Shown here in pieces: positions 59,160 through 64,000 of a stretch of 64,000 bases of DNA. Position numbers and translations under genes: made by a program. The stretch's first letter is position 1. Every line of letters begins with the position of its first letter. The stretch is from Pristionchus mayeri (taxonomy: Eukaryota; Nematoda; Chromadorea; Rhabditida; Neodiplogasteridae). The notes under the pieces were generated by a model. That model worked only from the letters and a program-made list of their open reading frames with translations. It did no database searches and was not told where the DNA came from. The DNA is taken from assembly GCA_036245805.1 (NCBI GenBank), contig BTRK01000005.1, positions 23,846,984-23,910,983 on the forward strand, given 5' to 3'.

Positions 59160-60958
59160 GTAATTTAAAACGCGTTCTCTGTAAGAATCGGACACCCCAC
59201 TGTGGGGTTGGCACAAGGCTTCAAAATGATCGCATCGACTTGCAATTTTCAGGGTGTCATGCCTATGGGTAGGGTATGCTCCCATATCATTTTTATGACC
59301 CTAGTTCAACATTTTGACCTACCAAATTTGAAAAATTAAACTCAATATTCAGGGGCAACTTATATACCATTCGAAAGAGCATGAAAAGTTATGCCTAAAG
59401 CTATGTTTTCGTAGGGATTTATGCATGTTCGCATGAGATATTGCATGAAAAGTGCATTTTTAAGCATTTTTCGTGATAAGAGACAATATTGGGGTGGATA
59501 TGTCGGGGTAATCTCACGAGCTATCGATGCAGAATTTAACTCTCTATCGACGTATTTCATTCATTTTACGAAACTTGTCTCCCAATTATGTCGTTCTGCG
59601 GCTTTTGTAGCACGCATTCGTCGACAATGGTTCAAATCCTGTCCGATGCATGATGTTTTGCCGACATTTTTTTCTCACCAATCAACCATTTTTAAGTCTA
59701 TGCCCTATTTTAAGCTACTTCTTGCTTGAATTAAACCCACTCATGAGAAAAAATGCATTTCCTGAGTCTACCATTCCACTCCAATTTGCCGCTTTTCTTG
59801 ATAAATCATTTATCGATGCAATTCAAATAACTACTGGCTCGTACTAACCCTTAATTGAAACACTAGGTCAGTTATTATCAGTTCCCCTCAATAGATCTCA
59901 CTTATTATACATAAAAAAACATTTATCTTCCAAATGTAAGCAAAAGCAACGGGTATCCAACGCCGACTGATCGAGGTCACTCCAACGAAAAGATGGCGTT
60001 CTCCTGAAAAAAAAAAGAATATTTGAAGACGAACAGAAGAATGTGCTCACACAAGTTTGCGAAAATAAATTTTAAAAAAAACTCACGATGCCGAGAATCT
60101 CAATCTGCTCGCCCCTCGACAGCCTCCTCGACGCTCTCCGTCTCCTCCACCAGATGAAGAGGACGGCCAAGAAAGCAAGCAGCAAGCATACCCGTTGTTT
60201 TTGCTTACATTTGGAAGATAAATGCTTTTTTATGTACAATAAGTGAGATCTATTGGGGGGAACTGATAATAACTGGCCTAGTGTTTCAATTAAGGGTTAG
60301 TACGAGCCAGTAGTTATTTGAATTGCATCGATAAATGATTTATCAAGAAATGCGGCAAATTGGAGTGGAATGGTAGACTCAGGAAATGCATTTTTTCTCA
60401 TGAGTGGGTTTAATACGAGCAAGAAGTAGCTTAACATAGGGCATAGACTCAAAAATGGTTGATTGGTGAGAAAAAAAGTCGGCAAAAATATCATGTATCG
60501 GACAGGATTTGAACCCTCGTCGACGAATGCGTGCTACAAAAGCCGCAGAACGACATAATGGGGGGACAAGTTTCGTAAAATGAAATGAAAATACGTCGAT
60601 AGAGAATTAAATTCTGCATCGACAGCTCGTGAGATAACCCCGACATATCCACCCCAATATTGTCTCTCATCACGAAAAATGCTTAAAAATGCACTTTTCA
60701 TGCAATACCTCATGCGAACATGCATACATCCTTACGAAAACATAGCTTCAGGAATAACTTTTCGTGCTCTTTCGAATGGTATATAACTTGCCCCTGAATA
60801 TTGAGTTTAATTTTTGAAATTTTGTAGGTCAAAATGTTGAGCTTTATATGGGAGCATACCCTACCCATAGGCATGACACCCTGAAAATTGCAAGTCGATG
60901 CGATCATTTTGAATCCTTGTGCCACCCTTCTCCGAGTATTACAGATAACTCGTTTTAA
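59160..60958. repeat. Foldback with B-box motif, arms about 770 bp
   Basis: Left arm 59160-59965 pairs with 60183-60958 around a spacer of about 220 bp. The ends carry AAAACGCGTTCTC-like sequence. Each arm contains GGTTCAAATCCTGTCC (about 59629, and its complement at about 60505), matching the polymerase III B-box consensus GTTCRANNC. The arms mirror each other's short open frames, which are not genes. Confidence 0.85.
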
Positions 60959-61635
60959 AGAGGACCGCTGAAGTGAATTTTTTTTATTTTCTCGTTATTA
61001 GCAGCTTTTAGAGCAGAACTTATCAGTCGCTGAAAACTGGAGAGGCACACCTTCTAGAAATGGATAAACAATTGTAAAACGTTTTCTGTGGAGATTTGAA
61101 TTTGCGGGCGACTGGAAACAGCGCTCTTTGCACAACATTTTCCTCCCAAAGCCCATTTAGCATAATTCATTTTGTATATCTTTATCGGGACAACAAATTA
61201 TGCTATTACATAAAACCAGTAACTTGGAACAGGTAAGGAGACAATTAAAATGACGACATGACGAGGGTTTGATTAGTGATAAGATAGTAAGGAAATTCCA
61301 ACTTGGAAAACACACGAGGGCTCACAGGCGCTGCCTCTGTACAACACAATTTAATAGGGGACGGGCCACGCTCTCTCGCTCCCCTCTGCCCGCCTTTATC
61401 TGCCCGCGGTGACTAGAGTACACCCTCTCCCTAGGCAAGCGCTTCTCTCCCTCGATGTGCAGGCAGACCGTGTACTCTCTCACTTTCTCTGACCGACGAG
61501 AGAGCACGCGTTTTAGAGAGACGATTTACTACGGTAACCCACCTCCTACCGTGTTCCATTTTTAATTTGGAAAATGAGGCCCGACTTTTTGTGCACCACC
61601 TGAACCCTCGTGGCGCACCATTATTTTCCCCTACT

Positions 61636-61786
61636 CTGTTAAAGTTACCCAACACCCGTGAAATTATTTGAATTCGCTCGCTTGACTGATCACGACAAAA
61701 AGGATGAGAGATTATGTAAAAACAAAAGAGCGGGCGTGATCATACACGCGCGAAAGTTTAAATAATTCCACGGGTGTTGGGTAACT
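61636..61786. repeat. Hairpin with family A-like ends
   Basis: AAAGTTACCCAACACCCGTG and its complement GGGTGTTGGGTAACTTT face each other over about 150 bp. It abuts a fuller family A copy. Confidence 0.75.
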
Positions 61787-61790
61787 TTAA

Positions 61791-61990
61791 AGTTACCGGA
61801 CGAGGACAAAATTGACCCCCTATTTTTTGTCCTCCATCGAATAGCCGATGGCTGAATTAGTTGAGAATGAATATGCAAAAATGCTAAAAAATCAAAAATA
61901 GCCTCAAGGGAAAGCAGGAAATGATCAGCGTAATCCCGCGCTCTCTCACTTTTGCATACTCTCTCGTACACGCGACGAGATCAGGGTGAA
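61791..61990 (+). mobile_element. MITE family A, 3'-truncated copy
   Basis: Starts AAAGTTACCGGACGAGGACA and follows the family core through ACGCGACGAGATCAGGGTGA, then leaves the family sequence before the expected right end. Confidence 0.8.
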
Positions 61991-62415
61991 AGAAGGAGTA
62001 ACACGAAAAATAGATTGTACATGTGGACTTGTGTTTGTCGTAGAGGACAGAAATCCGATGAGGAACCACTTTATCCGAAGTGACACAGATGACTCTATCT
62101 CGAGATTAGAGTTGGCTTCGTGGGAAGGAAAATGGAAATCAGGAAAAAAAAAGGTGAAAAAAAGGGAAATTGCCAAGAAATTTCTCATTTTACATTCCTC
62201 CCAGACCTCCTTCGTTCGCAAGATGGGAATCTCAGGTTTAGTGGGATTCCCAATTCCCACTCATTCTCTCGCTTCCTCAATTTTGTTTTGCGCCCGGTCT
62301 CCTCGTGTTCGATAGCCTCTTCCGATCCCTCTCCCCGACTACTCTTTTCAAGTCGGATTTCTTTAGTTAATTTTGTAAAAATTTAATACTTCGGTGAAAA
62401 CTTAGTTATCATCTA

Positions 62416-63706
62416 CAGGGTGTCCAAAAAGTATTGTTACACGGATAAAACCATGTATCTTTCTTTAAAAGCAACATAGACAACTCAAACGGGGCACAGT
62501 ATTTATCAGTGACCATATGAACATAACAATGCACGATCACTCGATCTGGCCTCCATTGGTCGCGATGACCTCTCTGAGACGACGAGGGACCGAGTCGATG
62601 ACGGCCCGCAGGTAAGGGACGTCGATCTTCTCCCATGCCTTGAGAAGGGCTGCCTTGAGGGAATCGCGGTTCTTGTGGCGAGTAGAGCAGGCCTCCTTCT
62701 CCAACACTGACCAAATGCTGAAGTCCAGAGGGTTGAGATCGGGGGAGTTCGAGGGCCATTCCTCACTCGAGATGAAGTCGGGCAGATGGGCGCGACACCA
62801 TGCCTGCGTCACTTTTGCCGAGTGAGCAGGCGCTGAATCCTGTTGGAAGGTCCAGCGAGCCCCTTTGAAGTGGGAGCGGGACCAGGGGAGAAGGGCCTTC
62901 TGGAGAATTGCCCTGGTGTAGTACTCCTTGTTGATCTTGACCCCGGGATCCACGAACACGAGAGGAGTCTTGCCCGTCGAGCACACACCAGCCCAAACCA
63001 TCAGTGCCTGGGGGTGGGCAATGCGAGAGATGGTTCTACCTCTGGCGTCAGCTTGCTGAGGAGACTTGGCGATGATCCTGGTGTTCTGACTGTTGTAGAC
63101 CTCCTCGACTGAGAACAGCTTCTCGTCAGAGTAAACGGTAGTCAAGTGCTCCCCACGATCGGCCCGCTGAAGGAGCAGCTTGCATCTCTCCAGGCGCTTC
63201 TGCTTGTGGACATCAGTGAGGCCATGGCCCTTTCTCATCTTGTAGGGGTAGGACTTGAGAAGAGAATGAACGATGGCACACACGGATCCTTTGGAGATCT
63301 TGAGATCCTTAGCCATCTTCCTGATGGATCGTTTGGCATTGCGATTCACTCTCTTCTCCACGATTCTCCTGTTCTTCTGATTGAGAGCGGTCTTGGGTCT
63401 TCCTGATCTTGGACGGTCCTTCGCAGTGCCCAACTGCTTGAAACGGGAGATGGTGCGATAGACTGTCATTCGGGAAATACGAAGCTTCCTCCTGATGGAA
63501 TCTGGGGGGTCGCCGAGGGTCCAAAGGTTGATAATAGTTTGACGATAGCGATTTGGACGAACCATGACTATGGGAAACTAATTAGTAGGTTCCCTCAACG
63601 CACCGAAGGGTGGGCTCAAACGTGTTATTACAGGTTTTGACAACTCGACCTACATGTTAAAAAAATTCGCGTTTCAAAAGTGTAACAATACTTTTTGGAC
63701 ACCCTG
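62416..63706 (-). mobile_element. Complete Tc1/mariner (DD37D) transposon
   Basis: The two ends are perfect 27-bp inverted repeats (62416-62442 and 63680-63706), starting CAGGGTGTCCAAAAAGTATT. The TA target dinucleotide is present on both sides (62414-62415 and 63707-63708). The 1,291-bp element contains one intact transposase on the minus strand. Confidence 0.95.
62537..63565 (-). CDS. Tc1/mariner transposase, DD37D type
   Basis: An uninterrupted 342-residue protein cuts and pastes the element by binding its terminal repeats. The N-terminus has two helix-turn-helix regions (SIRRKLRISRMTVYRTISRF, then a GRP-rich linker DRPRSGRPKT and a second HTH near residues 80-120). The catalytic domain has D1 in YSDEKLFSVE, D2 in FQQDSAPAH and D3 in SPDLNPLDFSIW. 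I count 37 residues between D2 and D3, placing it in the maT/DD37D group rather than Tc1 (DD34E) or mariner (DD34D). The start ATG at 63563-63565 is the first in the frame and lies about 115 bp inside the repeat. No frameshift or premature stop is seen, so it could be active. GC content is clearly higher than in the surrounding DNA. Confidence 0.95.
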   Translation of the reverse strand: MVRPNRYRQTIINLWTLGDPPDSIRRKLRISRMTVYRTISRFKQLGTAKDRPRSGRPKTALNQKNRRIVEKRVNRNAKRSIRKMAKDLKISKGSVCAIVHSLLKSYPYKMRKGHGLTDVHKQKRLERCKLLLQRADRGEHLTTVYSDEKLFSVEEVYNSQNTRIIAKSPQQADARGRTISRIAHPQALMVWAGVCSTGKTPLVFVDPGVKINKEYYTRAILQKALLPWSRSHFKGARWTFQQDSAPAHSAKVTQAWCRAHLPDFISSEEWPSNSPDLNPLDFSIWSVLEKEACSTRHKNRDSLKAALLKAWEKIDVPYLRAVIDSVPRRLREVIATNGGQIE

Positions 63707-63708
63707 TA

Positions 63709-64000
63709 TATGTAAACTTGGCATATATATAGGGACCGTGGAGGCCCGTCCTTTCTGCGTCCATCACATGCCCACACCACCATTAATGGTGCGCCTAGAT
63801 ACTGTACCGTTTGTATACTGTGTCGTGATGTGATAAAGTTTTTTCAACTTTTTCTTTATCGATTTTGCACTATTTTAATATTTTCTAGGTCATTTTTACC
63901 GTCATATAGCTAGAGAACCCCATTATAAACGGATTTGCGACTGGTTGGCCGGTTCTGGTTTAGGGATAACGTAATTATCGGGCCAAAACCGTTTGATACA
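63709..64000. other. No recognisable feature
   Basis: AT-rich DNA to the end of the window with no exon or bounded repeat identified. Confidence 0.3.

Overview
The window is eukaryotic and most likely from a nematode genome. Two conserved genes are split by AT-rich introns, and many of those introns are only 35-60 bp. The two genes lie head to tail about 200-240 bp apart, which is typical of nematode operons. The retroelement and DNA-transposon types also fit. I cannot name the species. No rRNA, CRISPR or convincing tRNA gene is present. Almost all remaining DNA is repeats, mostly long inverted repeats (foldbacks).

Layout. Positions 1-13147 are foldbacks and small repeats, including a nested palindrome of about 5.9 kb (4865-10762). 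Two plus-strand exons, 13148-13274 and 23029-23296, encode the C-terminal WD40 repeats of LST8, a core subunit of the TOR complexes; its 5' exons are not visible. The 9.75-kb intron between them holds foldbacks with arms up to 1 kb, a Tc1/mariner-like element and a LINE fragment. From 23539 to 57174 (plus strand) I can assemble 27 exons whose splice phases all agree into one open frame of about 1,233 codons. It encodes a Ral GTPase-activating protein alpha subunit (RALGAPA family), with the catalytic Gly-Asn-Asp motif at 54606-54614. Its introns are bimodal: many of 35-60 bp, and a few of 0.8-10 kb filled with foldbacks, MITEs, a LINE fragment, a solo LTR, a complete Ty3/gypsy element (42917-48301) and a 1.9-kb polypyrimidine minisatellite.

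Downstream of 57174 the DNA is repetitive or unassigned. It contains a foldback with a tRNA-type B box (59160-60958) and a complete DD37D Tc1/mariner transposon (62416-63706) with an intact minus-strand transposase and perfect terminal repeats.

Themes. LST8 and RalGAP both belong to TOR/Ral signalling and may be co-transcribed. Foldback ends repeatedly fall within tens of bases of splice sites, so the foldbacks are either tolerated insertions in tiny introns or intron-making elements. One short foldback family keeps common ends but has unrelated, self-complementary inner arms in each copy.
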